Positions 5,598 through 5,610 of a stretch of DNA of 5,610 nucleotides are shown here, piece by piece; position 1 is the first letter of the stretch; every line of letters starts with the position of its first letter. The translations under genes and the position numbers were made by a program. Where the stretch lies: NCBI RefSeq assembly GCF_001854785.1, contig NZ_MDFL01000115.1, forward strand, positions 229,584 to 235,193, in the 5' to 3' direction. The notes beneath the pieces were generated by a model, which made no database searches, was not told where the DNA came from, and was given only the letters and a program-made list of their open reading frames with translations. Origin of the DNA: Mesorhizobium sp. ORS 3428. GTDB lineage: Bacteria; Pseudomonadota; Alphaproteobacteria; Rhizobiales; Rhizobiaceae.

Positions 5598-5610
5598 ATG
5601 CCAATCTATG
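5598..5610 (+). CDS. Start of a further gene, cut by the window edge
   Basis: An ATG at 5598 is preceded by GGAGG (5589-5593) with 4 bases between, the best ribosome binding site in the window. Only Met-Pro-Ile-Tyr is visible. Proteins such as gamma-class carbonic anhydrases or small zinc-ribbon regulators can begin in this way, but four residues cannot identify the product. The close spacing suggests co-transcription with the small membrane protein. Confidence 0.65.

Overview
The base composition is high in G+C, the coding density is high, and the proteins have a rhizobial character. A long palindromic intergenic repeat resembles one I remember from Mesorhizobium genomes. Together these suggest an alphaproteobacterium of the order Hyphomicrobiales (Rhizobiales), most likely Mesorhizobium or a close relative. 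The genus is an inference from memory of sequence style. Nothing in the window looks like phage, transposase, CRISPR, tRNA or rRNA.

Layout. (1) Positions 1-1391, + strand: the 3' four-fifths of an O-acetylhomoserine sulfhydrylase (metY type), followed after 4 bases by a small cupin protein. (2) Positions 1392-1652: a non-coding gap between convergent genes, filled mostly by a composite palindromic repeat (about 1458-1633). (3) Positions 1653-3603, - strand: a TetR-family regulator and, downstream of it, a complete soluble bacterial cytochrome P450. (4) Positions 3604-3734: a divergent promoter region with a 22-bp near-palindrome that covers candidate -10 boxes in both directions. (5) Positions 3735-4307, + strand: a peroxiredoxin-like thioredoxin-fold protein with a CPIC motif. 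(6) Positions 4386-5147, - strand: an unrecognised single-pass membrane-anchored protein. (7) Positions 5236-5580, + strand: an unrecognised small multi-pass membrane protein, followed by the first codons of another gene at 5598 with a good ribosome binding site.

How the parts may work together. MetY and the cupin are probably co-transcribed, in a sulfur amino acid setting. The TetR regulator probably controls its own gene and the divergent peroxiredoxin-like gene, and perhaps the P450 behind it. That would make a small locus responding to a redox stress or a xenobiotic; the inducer and the P450 substrate cannot be read from the sequence. The last genes look like ordinary housekeeping or envelope genes. 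I see no clear sign of a wholly new multi-gene system. The most interesting items are the repeat, the divergent operator, and the translation-start hairpin near 5145-5160.
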